Notes: generated from the letters alone by a model not told the origin. 64,000 nucleotides of DNA from Henriciella aquimarina (GCF_002088975.1 NZ_NCST01000062.1:62001-126000), one strand, 5' to 3'; shown: positions 10,332 through 19,084, numbered from the stretch's first letter. A program made the numbers and translations.

Positions 10332-12218
10332 ATGAAAAGAATATTCTTCACCGCCAGTGTCACCGCCCTTGGCTTCGCGATGCTGTCCGGCTGTGCCGGC
10401 AACCGCTCCGACGACCTGCCGCCCGCCGAGGCGCCGATGCCGCCGTCTGAAAGTGCCGGCATGAGCGGTGTTACCGAGGCCGGCCCGACGGTCGCCGATG
10501 CGCGCGCCTTCCTCGCGCGCGCCGAGAGCGAACTGGCGCAGATGTCGAAAGACATCAGCCCGGTTTTCTGGGCGCAGGCGACAAACATCACCGACGAGAC
10601 CAATGCAGCGGCTGCAAAGGCCGGGGCGAAGGCCACGAAGATGGCGGTGTCTCTCGCCAATGAATCCAAGCAGTTCAACGGTCTGGAGCTGCCAGCTGAG
10701 CTGGCGCGCAAGATGGAGCGCCTGCGGTCCGGCGTGACGATCCCGGCGCCGTCCACCGAGGGCGCTGCGGAAGAACTCTCCGAGATCACGACCGGCCTGG
10801 AAGCGACCTATGGCACCGGGACCTTCATGTATCAGGGCGAGGACCTCAATCTCGACGAAGCCTCCAACATCATCGAGCAGAGCCGCGACCCGGAAGCGCT
10901 GAAAGCCGTATGGGAAGGCTGGCGCACCGTCTCCCCACCGATGAAGGACGATTATGCCCGCATGGTCGAGATCGCCAATGAAGGCGCGACCGAGCTGGGC
11001 TACGACAATCTCAAGACGATGTGGCTGTCGAAATACGACATGCCGCCGGAAGAGATGTCGGCCGAGGTCGAGCGTCTCTGGACCCAGGTCTCGCCGCTCT
11101 ATGAAGAGCTGCACTGCTATGTCCGCGCCGAGCTGAACGCGCAGTATGGCGACGAGGTCCAGCCCGAGACCGGTCCGATCCGCGCCGACCTGCTAGGCAA
11201 TATGTGGTCGCAGAGCTGGGCGAACATCTATCCGGTCGTCGAGCCCGAGGGCCTTCCGGGGCAGGGCTATGACCTGACCGAAGAGCTGAAGGCGGCTGAT
11301 TATACCCCGCTCAAGATGGTCGAGACGGGCGAGGCCTTCTTTACCTCGCTCGGCTTCGCGCCGCTGCCGGAGACCTTCTGGGAACGCTCCATGATCGTGC
11401 GCCCCGACGACCGCGAAGTTGTCTGCCACGCGTCTGCCTGGGACCTCGATGACGAGGAGGATGTGCGCATCAAGATGTGCACGGAGGTGAATGCGGAAGA
11501 CTTCTACACCGTCCACCACGAGCTCGGTCACAATTTCTACCAGCGCGCCTACAAGGACGTCGACTATCTCTACAAGGATGGCGCCCATGACGGCTTCCAC
11601 GAGGCGGTCGGGGATTTCGTCGCGCTTTCCATCACGCCGGTCTATCTTGAAAAGATCGGCCTGATCAGTGAAGGCCAGATCCCGGGCGAAGAGGCCGACA
11701 TCTCGCTGCTGCTCAACACCGCGCTCGACAAGATCGCCTTCCTGCCCTTTGCGCTGACCGTCGACAAATGGCGCTGGGACGTGCTCGACGGCACGACGGC
11801 GCCGGCGGACTACAATCCGCACTGGTGGGAGTTGCGCACCGCCTATCAGGGCATCGTGCCGCCGGGCCCGCGTCCGGATGATGCGTTCGACCCGGGCGCG
11901 AAGTATCACATCCCGGCGAACACGCCCTATCTGCGCTACTTCCTCTCCTACATCATGCAGTTCCAGTTCCATAAGGCGGCCTGCGAGCAGGCTGGCTGGG
12001 ACGGTCCGCTGCACCGCTGTTCGATCTACGGCAATGAAGAGGTCGGCCAGCGCTTCAACGCGATGCTCGAAATGGGCGCCTCCGAACCCTGGCCGGACGT
12101 GCTGGAAACTTTCACCGGGTCGCGCGAGATGGATGGCTCGGCCATGGTCGAATATTTCGACCCGCTCGTGGACTGGCTCGAAGAGGAAAATGAAGGCCGT
12201 TCCTGCGGCTGGAAATAA
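10332..12218 (+). CDS. M2-family peptidyl-dipeptidase (ACE-like) lipoprotein
   Basis: A 628-residue zinc metallopeptidase. The signal peptide ends in lipobox LSGC (Cys21). The zinc motif is HELGH (His396-His400, in TVHHELGHNFYQRAY) with the third ligand Glu424 in GFHEAVGDF, the gluzincin arrangement of the angiotensin-converting-enzyme family. Family members remove C-terminal dipeptides; here it would act in the periplasm or on the cell surface on short peptides. The start at MKRIFFTAS was chosen over an upstream ATG five codons earlier because it begins the signal peptide. A terminator follows directly. Confidence 0.92.
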   Translation: MKRIFFTASVTALGFAMLSGCAGNRSDDLPPAEAPMPPSESAGMSGVTEAGPTVADARAFLARAESELAQMSKDISPVFWAQATNITDETNAAAAKAGAKATKMAVSLANESKQFNGLELPAELARKMERLRSGVTIPAPSTEGAAEELSEITTGLEATYGTGTFMYQGEDLNLDEASNIIEQSRDPEALKAVWEGWRTVSPPMKDDYARMVEIANEGATELGYDNLKTMWLSKYDMPPEEMSAEVERLWTQVSPLYEELHCYVRAELNAQYGDEVQPETGPIRADLLGNMWSQSWANIYPVVEPEGLPGQGYDLTEELKAADYTPLKMVETGEAFFTSLGFAPLPETFWERSMIVRPDDREVVCHASAWDLDDEEDVRIKMCTEVNAEDFYTVHHELGHNFYQRAYKDVDYLYKDGAHDGFHEAVGDFVALSITPVYLEKIGLISEGQIPGEEADISLLLNTALDKIAFLPFALTVDKWRWDVLDGTTAPADYNPHWWELRTAYQGIVPPGPRPDDAFDPGAKYHIPANTPYLRYFLSYIMQFQFHKAACEQAGWDGPLHRCSIYGNEEVGQRFNAMLEMGASEPWPDVLETFTGSREMDGSAMVEYFDPLVDWLEEENEGRSCGWK

Positions 12219-12240
12219 GCTCCACAGCGTTTGAAACCGG

Positions 12241-12275
12241 AAAGCCCCGGCGCCGCATAGCCCGGGGCTTTTTCG
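12241..12275 (+). terminator. Rho-independent terminator after the M2 peptidase gene
   Basis: Stem AAAGCCCCGG/CCGGGGCTTT (12241-12250 with 12262-12271), 11-base loop, ending in a run of five T. It lies 22 bases after the stop codon. Confidence 0.9.
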
Positions 12276-12420
12276 ATTTCAGCTCTTTTACAACGTTATA
12301 CAGGCGTCAAACCAACGCGGCCTACCACGCTCTTTCAAACGCCTGACCTTCATCTCCCGCCTCATGTGCTGGCCACCCCTGAAACCAACCCTGGGCCAGC
12401 GCCTCTGAATGGAGAGACGT

Positions 12421-12786
12421 ATGAAAACGATCAAAACACTCATGACCGCTGCGGCCCTTGTGGCCGGCACGGCGGCCGTTGGCGGCCAGGCCAATGCGGC
12501 GATTCCGGAAAACGATTTCCGGTTCGACTACGATCCCGCCCTGCTGAGCAGCATGGCCGGGCGCGTGGAGCTGCGCGAGAGCCTGAAGCTCGAAGCCCGC
12601 GACTACTGCCGTCGCCACACCCAGACGCGCCAGTCCATGCGCATGGAGCGGCGTTGCCAGCATGTCGTGATCGACGACGCGCTGCGCCAGCTGTCTGCCA
12701 GCGAGAAGGTCTCCGGTGACCGTCTCGAAGCGACCGGCGCTTCCTACAGCCTGCGCGACCATTGCACAGGCCGTGCTCGGCGCTGA
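12421..12786 (+). CDS. UrcA-family exported protein
   Basis: A 121-residue protein with a clear Sec signal peptide (MKTIKTLMTAAALVAG ... QANA). The mature part has the UrcA-like pattern: a short beta start FRFDYDP, then helices with SLKLEARDYC and RRCQHVVIDDALRQL and two spaced cysteines that could form a disulfide. UrcA proteins are small periplasmic proteins frequent in Caulobacterales and sphingomonads; their function is unknown. The start was placed at the signal peptide four codons inside the longer frame, with GGAGAG before it. Flanked by terminators on both sides, so monocistronic. Confidence 0.7.
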   Translation: MKTIKTLMTAAALVAGTAAVGGQANAAIPENDFRFDYDPALLSSMAGRVELRESLKLEARDYCRRHTQTRQSMRMERRCQHVVIDDALRQLSASEKVSGDRLEATGASYSLRDHCTGRARR

Positions 12787-12815
12787 TAGGGCCGCATCCT
12801 CATCACGTCGAGACT

Positions 12816-12846
12816 GCCCCGGACCGGCCAGGTCCGGGGCTTTTTT
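12816..12846 (+). terminator. Rho-independent terminator after the UrcA gene
   Basis: Perfect 10-base stem GCCCCGGACC/GGTCCGGGGC with five-base loop GGCCA, then six T. It ends four bases before the stop of the convergent nuclease gene. Confidence 0.92.
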
Positions 12847-12849
12847 CTG

Positions 12850-13353
12850 TCAGGTGCACCAGCTGCGGTTCGGCCCGCCCCAGCGGTGGGCAAGGCCCTC
12901 GCTGACCAGCTTCTCGCCGACCGAGCGGCCATTGACCCGCGCCACACGCAAAAGGCGGCCATACTTGTCGCGGTCGCGTGAGCCGGTCTTTTCCAGCGCC
13001 ACCTGGCCTTCATTCAGCAGTGCCGTCAGGCGTTCGCTGGCGCGGTCGCCCATATGCTTTTCCCAGGTGCATTCCGGGGAGAAGATTTCCGGCGCGTCGA
13101 TATCGGCGAGGCGTACCTTCTCTCCCTCGGCCCAGATCGTGTCGCCGTCGATGACGCAATTGACGCGCGGGCCGCCGCTGCAGGCGGTGAAGCTGACCGT
13201 ATCGGGCAGCGGTGTCAGCTCCGGGCGCGGACGCTCGAAATAGGAAATGCCGATCGCGATGGCGAGCAGGATGAGAAGCGGCAGGATGGAGACATCCCCG
13301 CCCTGGACCCTGAGCCAGCGCCCGAAAAAGAATGACCTGACAAGGCGAACCAT
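12850..13353 (-). CDS. Membrane-anchored thermonuclease-family protein
   Basis: A 167-residue protein with an N-terminal membrane segment (ILPLLILLAIAIGISYF, about residues 23-39) and a staphylococcal-nuclease-like OB fold: CVIDGDTIW, VRLADIDAPE (the calcium-binding and catalytic region), GDRASERL, DKYGRLLRVARVNG and LVSEGLAHRW. Likely a calcium-dependent nuclease held in the inner membrane facing the periplasm. The start at MVRLVRSFFFGR was preferred, with GGGAG upstream; a start ten codons earlier is possible. GTAACC repeats lie just upstream. Confidence 0.85.
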   Translation of the reverse strand: MVRLVRSFFFGRWLRVQGGDVSILPLLILLAIAIGISYFERPRPELTPLPDTVSFTACSGGPRVNCVIDGDTIWAEGEKVRLADIDAPEIFSPECTWEKHMGDRASERLTALLNEGQVALEKTGSRDRDKYGRLLRVARVNGRSVGEKLVSEGLAHRWGGPNRSWCT

Positions 13354-13384
13354 TGGCCTGCTCCCGTGCGAGAGCCGCCACAAT

Positions 13385-13428
13385 GGTTACCCAAAGGTTA
13401 CGAAAACCTTTCCAATTCGTTTGGTTAC
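13385..13428 (-). promoter_or_regulatory. Three GTAACC direct repeats upstream of the nuclease gene
   Basis: GTAACC (minus strand) occurs at 13385-13390, 13396-13401 and 13423-13428, with 11-base spacing for the first two. An AAAGGTT/AACCTTT hairpin overlaps the middle copy. The repeats are 32-75 bases before the nuclease start codon, where an operator or promoter would lie. The protein that would bind is unknown. Confidence 0.4.
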
Positions 13429-13445
13429 GGACGTTTCATGAACGC

Positions 13446-14414
13446 TCAGCGCTTCGCCACCCAGTCGTCGGCGGCCTCGGCCATGAGGATGATGGTATCG
13501 ATGCAGCGCGCGAAGATGGCTGGATCGATGTTCTCTGCGGTGTCACTCGGCTTGTGATAGTCGGCATGATCCTCGACGCCGAGATAGATGAAGGGAATGC
13601 CAGCCTGCAGGAAAGGGGCATGATCCGACAGCAGCGACCAGTCCTGATCGCCCCAGCCCGGGCTGTCATGCCCGCGGAAAAGCGTGATCGGGGCTTTGGC
13701 GGCCACCGCGTCGATCAGCGGGACTAGGTCCGGGAAGTGATAGCCCCCGACGGCATAGAGCTCGCCCTTGTCGGCGCGCGCGACCATGTCGAGATTGATG
13801 TTGAGCGCGATCTTTCCGCGTTCGCCCTCCGACAGCGCCTCGAGGAAATGCTCGGCCCCGCCGAGGCCATACTCTTCCTTGTCGAAGAAAGCGAAAATGA
13901 TTGTGGTTTCAGGGGGGTGGGCCTGAAACCAGGCAATCGTCTCAAGCAGGGCGGCCACACCGGAAGCATTGTCGTCGGCGCCGGGATAGAGCTCGCCGTC
14001 CTGGATGCCGAGATGGTCGTAATGCGCCGAGATCACGATGGCCTTGGGCGAGGCTTCATCCTTGCCGCGGATGAAGGCGACGAGATTGGTGGCCTCGACC
14101 GTCCTGTCCGCATCGTCGGGAGCATCGGTGTCGAAGCTCATGCGGTAGCCCTCGCGCCGGGGCGGCGAGACACCGAGCGAGACGAGCTGCGCCTCGATCC
14201 ATTCCATCGCCTTGCGGTTGCCGGGCTCTCCGGTCTTGCGCCCTTCGAATTGCTCCGAGGCGAGCGTGCCGACAGCCTCCATGGCGCGGGCGGCGTTATG
14301 GTATTGGGCCTGATAGGTGCTCTCCGTCGCGCTCGCCGGACCTTGTGTCTCGAAAGCCGGGGCGTTTGAGCAGGCGGCCAGAAGCAGGGCGGTCGCGAGA
14401 AAAATCTGTTTCAT
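13446..14414 (-). CDS. M28-family metallopeptidase lipoprotein
   Basis: A 322-residue protein: signal peptide with lipobox LAAC (Cys15), then a di-zinc aminopeptidase fold. Metal-site motifs are SAHYDHLG (His131, Asp133), PGADDNASG (Asp147), FDKEEYG (Glu180-Glu181), LNINLDM and the late EDHADYHKPSDT histidine. M28 enzymes such as leucine or glutamate-specific aminopeptidases act outside the cytoplasm on peptides. The start is at the signal peptide; the long upstream part of the frame overlaps the divergent bolA gene and was rejected. With the M2 peptidase it suggests peptide use in the periplasm. Confidence 0.92.
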   Translation of the reverse strand: MKQIFLATALLLAACSNAPAFETQGPASATESTYQAQYHNAARAMEAVGTLASEQFEGRKTGEPGNRKAMEWIEAQLVSLGVSPPRREGYRMSFDTDAPDDADRTVEATNLVAFIRGKDEASPKAIVISAHYDHLGIQDGELYPGADDNASGVAALLETIAWFQAHPPETTIIFAFFDKEEYGLGGAEHFLEALSEGERGKIALNINLDMVARADKGELYAVGGYHFPDLVPLIDAVAAKAPITLFRGHDSPGWGDQDWSLLSDHAPFLQAGIPFIYLGVEDHADYHKPSDTAENIDPAIFARCIDTIILMAEAADDWVAKR

Positions 14415-14492
14415 GCAAAGGGGCTCCGGCGCAGGCAGGCGGCTTGACCCTAGAGCCAATGCGGGCCATGTGCCAGCCGAAGGAGACAGCCT

Positions 14493-14726
14493 ATGGCCAT
14501 GGACCGCGACACGCTCGAAACTCATCTGAAGGACGCCTTTCCGGAGGCCGAAATCACGCTGACCGATCTCGCCGGTGACAATGATCACTGGCAGGCCGAG
14601 ATCGTCTCGCCGCAATTTGCCGGCGTGCCGCGCGTGAAGCAGCATCAGATGGTCTACGCCGCGCTGCGCGGGAAGATGGGCGGCGAGCTGCACGCCCTGG
14701 CGCTGAAGACGCGCGCGCCGGCCTAG
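14493..14726 (+). CDS. bolA: BolA/IbaG-family protein
   Basis: A 77-residue protein with the BolA fold: helix start HLKDAFPEAEITLTDL, the DNDHWQAEIVSPQF strand-turn, and the conserved VKQHQMVYAAL segment with a His that serves as an iron-sulfur ligand in complexes with monothiol glutaredoxin. In many alphaproteobacteria bolA lies between purL and grxD. Here neither is adjacent: the next gene is convergent and its stop codon overlaps (shared CTAG). A second ATG two codons downstream is an equally possible start. Confidence 0.92.
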   Translation: MAMDRDTLETHLKDAFPEAEITLTDLAGDNDHWQAEIVSPQFAGVPRVKQHQMVYAALRGKMGGELHALALKTRAPA

Positions 14727-15475
14727 TTTCCGGGCGTTTCGCCGTCCGGCACGGTGTCGCCGCTGCCCGCGGGCAGGCGGCCTTCGATCCCGGCGGAATC
14801 CTCCAGGTCGCCCGGCAGCCTGTCCACATCCTGCACCGAATAGGAGCGCATACCCGTGCCGGTTGGCTCGGCAGCAGCCTCGCGTTCGTCCTTGCGCACC
14901 CATGGCGGCGGGGAGCGAGGCGTGTCTTTTACCTGCGGTGCGGGTTTGGGCGCTGGCGGGGGCGACATCGCTGGGGCTGGCGGCTCAGAGCTTTCCTGCA
15001 AGCCCGGTTCAGGCGCGCCTTCCAGAGCAGGGGCTTCGCTGCGCCGCAGCGCAGGTTTCGCGGGCGGTGGTGTCTCTGTCACTGGGGCCGGGGCAGGCTC
15101 CGGCGGGATGTCCTGGATCGGTGCTTCCACGACCGGGGCAGCTGGGGTGACAGGCGCGGCGGCTGTGTCCGGCGCCCGCGAAGGCATCCGCCCCGACACG
15201 GCGCCCGGCTGCGCGATGACCTCGCCGGGCGTGTCGTGAAGCTCGCAGCGCGGGCCGATGCGGAAGGTCGGTGGAGTCAGTGTCCAGGCGCGGCACTGGC
15301 TGTCTTCGGCGCACAGGCTCGCACAGGCGTCCGGTGTGGAGCCGCGCACCGACGAATAGGCCGGGCCCGTCCGGGCGGTATTCTTCTCAAAAGAAGCGCT
15401 CTCGCCGGCCTCTTCGGCCAGGGCGGCCGCGCTTAGGAGAACGGGTAGGGCAAGGACTGTCATGGCGCGCCGCAT
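14723..15475 (-). CDS. PAN/apple-domain exported protein with Pro-rich tail
   Basis: A 250-residue protein with a Sec signal peptide (AVLALP-like core ending AALAEE). It is followed by one PAN/apple-like domain with spaced cysteines (TPDACASLCAEDSQCRAWTL and RCELHDTPGEV). The C-terminal half is low-complexity Pro/Ala/Glu, predicted disordered. PAN domains bind proteins or carbohydrates. An AGGAG site is 8 bases before the chosen ATG; a GTG two codons earlier is less well spaced. The stop overlaps that of bolA on the other strand. Confidence 0.75.
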   Translation of the reverse strand: MRRAMTVLALPVLLSAAALAEEAGESASFEKNTARTGPAYSSVRGSTPDACASLCAEDSQCRAWTLTPPTFRIGPRCELHDTPGEVIAQPGAVSGRMPSRAPDTAAAPVTPAAPVVEAPIQDIPPEPAPAPVTETPPPAKPALRRSEAPALEGAPEPGLQESSEPPAPAMSPPPAPKPAPQVKDTPRSPPPWVRKDEREAAAEPTGTGMRSYSVQDVDRLPGDLEDSAGIEGRLPAGSGDTVPDGETPGN

Positions 15476-15543
15476 GGCCACGTCTCCTGAAGAAAGGATC
15501 GTCTTCGCAAGTCTAGGCGGGAAGGCTTTAAGAGGGCGTTGCC

Positions 15544-17367
15544 TTATTCCTTCGCGCCCATTTCCTCTTTCAACGCTTCGATGGCCAGCCAGTCTTCCTC
15601 GGCCTGTTCAAGCTCGCCGCGCGCGGCGACCAGCCGGTCGCTGACGGCCTGGAATTTCTCCGGGTCGGCGTTGAACAGCTCCGGATCGGCCAGCTGGGCC
15701 TCCAGCTCCTCGATCTCCTTGCCGAGCCGGGGCATGGCGTCTTCGGCCTCTTTCAAACGGTGTTTGTCCTTGAAGGACAGCTTCGCCTCGCGCTTGGGCG
15801 CCTGACCGCCGGAGGCAGAGGCGCCTTTGGCCTTCGTTCTGTCCTTCGCTGGGGCGGCTTTCTGAGAGGTCAGCGAGGGTACCTGCCGGGCCGCATCGCT
15901 CCAGCCGCCGGCCGTCTCGACCCATTTGCCGCCGCCCATCGGCACCAGGCAGGAGGTGACGATGGCATCGAGGAAGGCCCGGTCGTGGCTGACCAGGATC
16001 AGCGTGCCGTCGAAATCGGTCAGCATCTCTTCCAGGAGGTCGAGCGTCTGCATGTCGAGATCGTTGGTCGGCTCGTCCAGCACCAGAACATCGGCGGGCT
16101 GGGCGAGCGCGATGGCCAGCGTCAGCCGGTTGCGCTCCCCGCCCGATAGCGCCGAGACAGGCTGGCGCAGCTGTTCGGAGGTGAAGAGAAAGTCCTTGGC
16201 ATAGGCGGCGACATGCTTGGACTTGCCCTGCACCATGATGGAGTCGCCGCCCGCCGGAGTGAGCGCTTCCCAGAGGGTTTCATTGGGCTTCAGCGTCTCG
16301 CGCGTCTGGTCGAGATAGGTGACGGTCAGCGCCTGCGCGATCTTCACCGAACCCGTATCCGGCGTCAGCTCGCCGAGGAGGAGCTTCAGCAGCGTCGTCT
16401 TGCCGACGCCGTTCGGGCCGACAATGCCAATCCGGTCGCCTTTCAGGATGCGCAGGGACAGATCCTTCGCGATCACCGTCTCGCCAAACGCCTTGGACAG
16501 GCCGAAGGCTTCCAGCACCTTGCGGCTCTGGCTGTCGCCGCTCTCGGCCGAGAGCCCGGCGGTCGACTTCGCCTCGTTGAGCAGCGCCTTCTGCTTGGCA
16601 TGCTGGGCGCGCAGCTCGTGCAGTTTGGTGAGCCGGCCCATATTGCGCTTGCGCCGGGCCGTGACCCCGCGTGCCAGCCAGTGCTGTTCGCTCTTCAGCT
16701 GCGTCTTCATGCGCTGCAGCTGCTTTTCCTCTTCCGCCTCGATGCTGGCGGCCCAGTCATCGAACTCGGCATAGCCGCGTGGGCTTTTCCACACCTTGCC
16801 CTGGCGTAGCCAGAGCGTTGTCGTGGTAACGTTTTCGAGGAAGCGCCGGTCGTGGCTGACCAGCAGCACGGCGCCGGGGAAGGCTTTCAGCCGGTCTTCC
16901 AGCGTCTCGATCATCGGCACGTCGAGATGGTTTGTCGGCTCATCGAGCAGCAGGATGTCCGGGCCTTGCGCAAAGGCCTTGGCGAGCGCCGCACGGCGGA
17001 TCTGGCCGCCCGACAGCGTGTTCGGATTAGCGCCCGGATCGATGCCGAACAGGCCAAGCTCGGCTTCGGCCATCCAGGGCTCATCGGTGCCGTCGCTGGC
17101 ATAGTCGAGCACGGTCTCATAGGCCGAGAGATCCGGCTCCTGTTCGACGACGGCGACCTCTGTGCCCGGCTGGCGCCAGACATCGCCGGCATCGGGGTCG
17201 TGGCGGCCGGTGACGAGCCGCATCAGCGTCGACTTGCCCGCCCCGTTGCGCCCGACAAGCGCGGCGCGCTCGCCCTTGGCGAGGGTGAAGGTTACACCGG
17301 TAAAGATCGGCGTCCCGCCAAAGGTCAGCTCGACATCGGCGAGGCGCAGGATGGGAAGCTCTGCCAT
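15544..17367 (-). CDS. uup: ABC-F family ATPase, Uup-like
   Basis: A 607-residue soluble protein with two ABC ATPase domains. Walker A motifs are GRNGAGKS (39-46) and GPNGVGKT, with signatures LSGGQIRRA and LSGGERNRL and two LLLDEPTNHLD/LVLDEPTNDLD Walker B motifs. The interdomain linker is Lys/Arg-rich, and the acidic and basic coiled-coil tail of about 90 residues is typical of Uup rather than EttA. ABC-F proteins act on the ribosome or, for Uup, on branched DNA and translation stress. No membrane segment is present. Confidence 0.9.
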   Translation of the reverse strand: MAELPILRLADVELTFGGTPIFTGVTFTLAKGERAALVGRNGAGKSTLMRLVTGRHDPDAGDVWRQPGTEVAVVEQEPDLSAYETVLDYASDGTDEPWMAEAELGLFGIDPGANPNTLSGGQIRRAALAKAFAQGPDILLLDEPTNHLDVPMIETLEDRLKAFPGAVLLVSHDRRFLENVTTTTLWLRQGKVWKSPRGYAEFDDWAASIEAEEEKQLQRMKTQLKSEQHWLARGVTARRKRNMGRLTKLHELRAQHAKQKALLNEAKSTAGLSAESGDSQSRKVLEAFGLSKAFGETVIAKDLSLRILKGDRIGIVGPNGVGKTTLLKLLLGELTPDTGSVKIAQALTVTYLDQTRETLKPNETLWEALTPAGGDSIMVQGKSKHVAAYAKDFLFTSEQLRQPVSALSGGERNRLTLAIALAQPADVLVLDEPTNDLDMQTLDLLEEMLTDFDGTLILVSHDRAFLDAIVTSCLVPMGGGKWVETAGGWSDAARQVPSLTSQKAAPAKDRTKAKGASASGGQAPKREAKLSFKDKHRLKEAEDAMPRLGKEIEELEAQLADPELFNADPEKFQAVSDRLVAARGELEQAEEDWLAIEALKEEMGAKE

Positions 17368-17412
17368 TTGTGTTTCGTGTCCGCCCTGGGCGAAAGGGTC
17401 AAGCCGCCGCGA

Positions 17413-18252
17413 TCAGGCCTTCAGCTTGTAGCCGATTTTGAACAGCCACCAGACCCAGAGACAGGCCAGGAAGGTAAAGGCGGCCGACGCCGCCATGCCG
17501 ATCATCGGGTCGGAATTGGACACCCCGATAAAGCCGGAACGGAAGCCGTCGATCAGGTAGAAGATCGGGTCGAAATGGGCCGCTTCCTGGAAGGGAGAGA
17601 CCAGCACCTTGATGTCGTAGAAGGTGCCGGAGAGGAAGGTCAGCGGCACGATCACGAAATTGGTGATGGCGGCGAGGTGGTCGAACTTCTCCGCCCAGAT
17701 CCCGCCGACCGCGCCGAGCGCGGCGAGGAAGGCGGTTGCCATCAGGCTGAACCAGATGATCGGCCACAGATTGACGATATTGAGGTCCGCCAGCCCGGTC
17801 AGGTGAATGGCCAGCGCACCGATCACGCCGACCATGATGCCACGGGTCATCGCGCCTAGGATAAAGCCGAGCGTCAGCTCGAGCGGCGAGAGCGGCGGCA
17901 TCAGGAAGTCGACCTGGCTGCCCTGCACCTTGGCGATGGTCAGCGAGGAGGAGGTGTTCTGGAAAGCGTTCTGCAGCATCGACATGACGACCAGGCCCGG
18001 CGCCAGGAAGTTGTTGTAGTCGAGCCCGGCAAAGTCGCCGGTCAGCTGCCCGCGGTCGCCGAAGGCCAGCTTGAAGACCGTCATGAAGAGAAGGGTGGTG
18101 ATCACCGGGGCGAACAGGGTCTGCATCCAGACCTTCAGGAACCGGCCCACTTCGCGCTTGTAGAGCGTCCAGAGCCCGACCCAGTTGACGGCGCCATAGC
18201 GTCTTGGGGGCTTCGGAAGCGGGCGGGCGGCTGCAGAAATCTGATCGGTCAT
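17413..18252 (-). CDS. ABC-2 type transporter permease
   Basis: A 279-residue membrane protein with about six hydrophobic segments and a cytoplasmic N-terminus. It carries the ABC2_membrane pattern (YNNFLAPGLVVMSMLQNAFQNTSSSL and the late FLSGTFYDIKVLVSPFQ loop), as in YadH/NodJ-type permeases. Such proteins export drugs, lipids or polysaccharide. The ATPase partner is not next to it: upstream is gcrA on the other strand and downstream the soluble ABC-F gene, so the ATPase is expected elsewhere. Confidence 0.88.
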   Translation of the reverse strand: MTDQISAAARPLPKPPRRYGAVNWVGLWTLYKREVGRFLKVWMQTLFAPVITTLLFMTVFKLAFGDRGQLTGDFAGLDYNNFLAPGLVVMSMLQNAFQNTSSSLTIAKVQGSQVDFLMPPLSPLELTLGFILGAMTRGIMVGVIGALAIHLTGLADLNIVNLWPIIWFSLMATAFLAALGAVGGIWAEKFDHLAAITNFVIVPLTFLSGTFYDIKVLVSPFQEAAHFDPIFYLIDGFRSGFIGVSNSDPMIGMAASAAFTFLACLWVWWLFKIGYKLKA

Positions 18253-18366
18253 CGCCGCTATTTAGGAGCGATTGGCCACGATGACGATAGGTAAGTGGCT
18301 TCGTCGCAATGATTTTTTCAGTCTGTCCACAAGCCCATACTATATATTGAAAGGTTGTGGAGAACC

Positions 18367-18474
18367 GATTCCCCTATATTGTGTTTCGTTTCGTGATGGA
18401 TACGATATCTAGATATCAACGGGGGCGGCTGAAAACAGCTGCTACAATATCTAGCGGTGCTTTGCGCCAGGAGG
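18367..18474 (+). promoter_or_regulatory. gcrA upstream region with GANTC site, palindrome and ribosome site
   Basis: The 228-base gap before gcrA is AT-richer than its surroundings. It holds one CcrM-type GANTC site (GATTC at 18367-18371), a perfect 14-base palindrome GATATCTAGATATC (18404-18417), a second ATATCTAG at 18447-18454 and an AGGAGG ribosome site at 18469-18474. The repeated ATATCTAG core could be an operator. Control of gcrA by methylation is an inference from Caulobacter. Confidence 0.45.
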
Positions 18475-18480
18475 CAAGTC

Positions 18481-19008
18481 ATGTCTTGGACCGAAGAACG
18501 TGTTGAAGTTCTCAAGAAGCTCTGGGCCGAGGGCCATTCTGCCAGCCAGATCGCCAAGCAGCTCGGCGGAGTGACCCGCAACGCTGTGATCGGCAAGGTG
18601 CACCGGCTCGGCCTGTCGGGGCGCGCGACGCCGTCGCGCCCGGTCAAGCGCCCGCCGCGTCTGGCCCGGCCGAAACCACGTGTGAGTGTCGATGGAAGTT
18701 CGGCATCGCCCCCGCAGCAGCAGCCGGAACCGCGCCTGCGCCGCTCGGATCACACCGCGATTGTTTCCGCGCTGCAGCCGGCCCCCGTGGCCGATGGTGA
18801 AGCCGCCACCATCCTCACCCTGCGGGATTCCATGTGCAAATGGCCGATCGGTGACCCGGCCGACCCGAAGTTCGCCTTCTGCGGCCGCAAGTCCGATTGC
18901 GGGCCCTATTGCGCCGAGCATGCGAAGATCGCCTTCCAGCCGCAGCGCAAGCGTGACCGCAAGCGCGGCGAGGAAGAAACGTTCGAGGCGCGCAAGATCG
19001 CCGGCTAG
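18481..19008 (+). CDS. gcrA: Cell-cycle regulator GcrA
   Basis: A 175-residue protein with the GcrA N-terminal DNA-binding domain (MSWTEERVEVLKKLWAEGHSASQIA, then GVTRNAVIGKVHRLGLSGR), a variable basic/Pro linker and the conserved C-terminal sigma70-interacting part (DSMCKWPIGDP, FCGR, GPYCAEH). GcrA binds methylated GANTC sites and activates division-phase genes together with CcrM. This is a strong marker of Alphaproteobacteria. The start has an excellent AGGAGG site; the eight-codon-longer frame does not. Followed by a terminator, so monocistronic. Confidence 0.97.
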   Translation: MSWTEERVEVLKKLWAEGHSASQIAKQLGGVTRNAVIGKVHRLGLSGRATPSRPVKRPPRLARPKPRVSVDGSSASPPQQQPEPRLRRSDHTAIVSALQPAPVADGEAATILTLRDSMCKWPIGDPADPKFAFCGRKSDCGPYCAEHAKIAFQPQRKRDRKRGEEETFEARKIAG

Positions 19009-19036
19009 AGGCGGGCGCCTGAGACGCGACAGTATG

Positions 19037-19066
19037 GGGCCGGCCTGCAAGGGCTGGCCCTTTTTT
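19037..19066 (+). terminator. Rho-independent terminator after gcrA
   Basis: Nine-base stem GGGCCGGCC/GGCTGGCCC (one G-T wobble), short loop, then six T. It lies between gcrA and the convergent antiporter gene. Confidence 0.88.
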
Positions 19067-19084
19067 CTTGGGGGTGAGCCTGGC

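Noticed and set aside
14415-14903. Upstream extension of the M28 peptidase frame
   Set aside because: It covers the divergent bolA gene; the signal peptide and lipobox start at 14414.
18324-18360. Possible DnaA boxes (TGTCCACA, TTGTGGA) before gcrA
   Set aside because: They do not match TTATCCACA closely enough and no cluster is present, so an origin or DnaA control is not supported.
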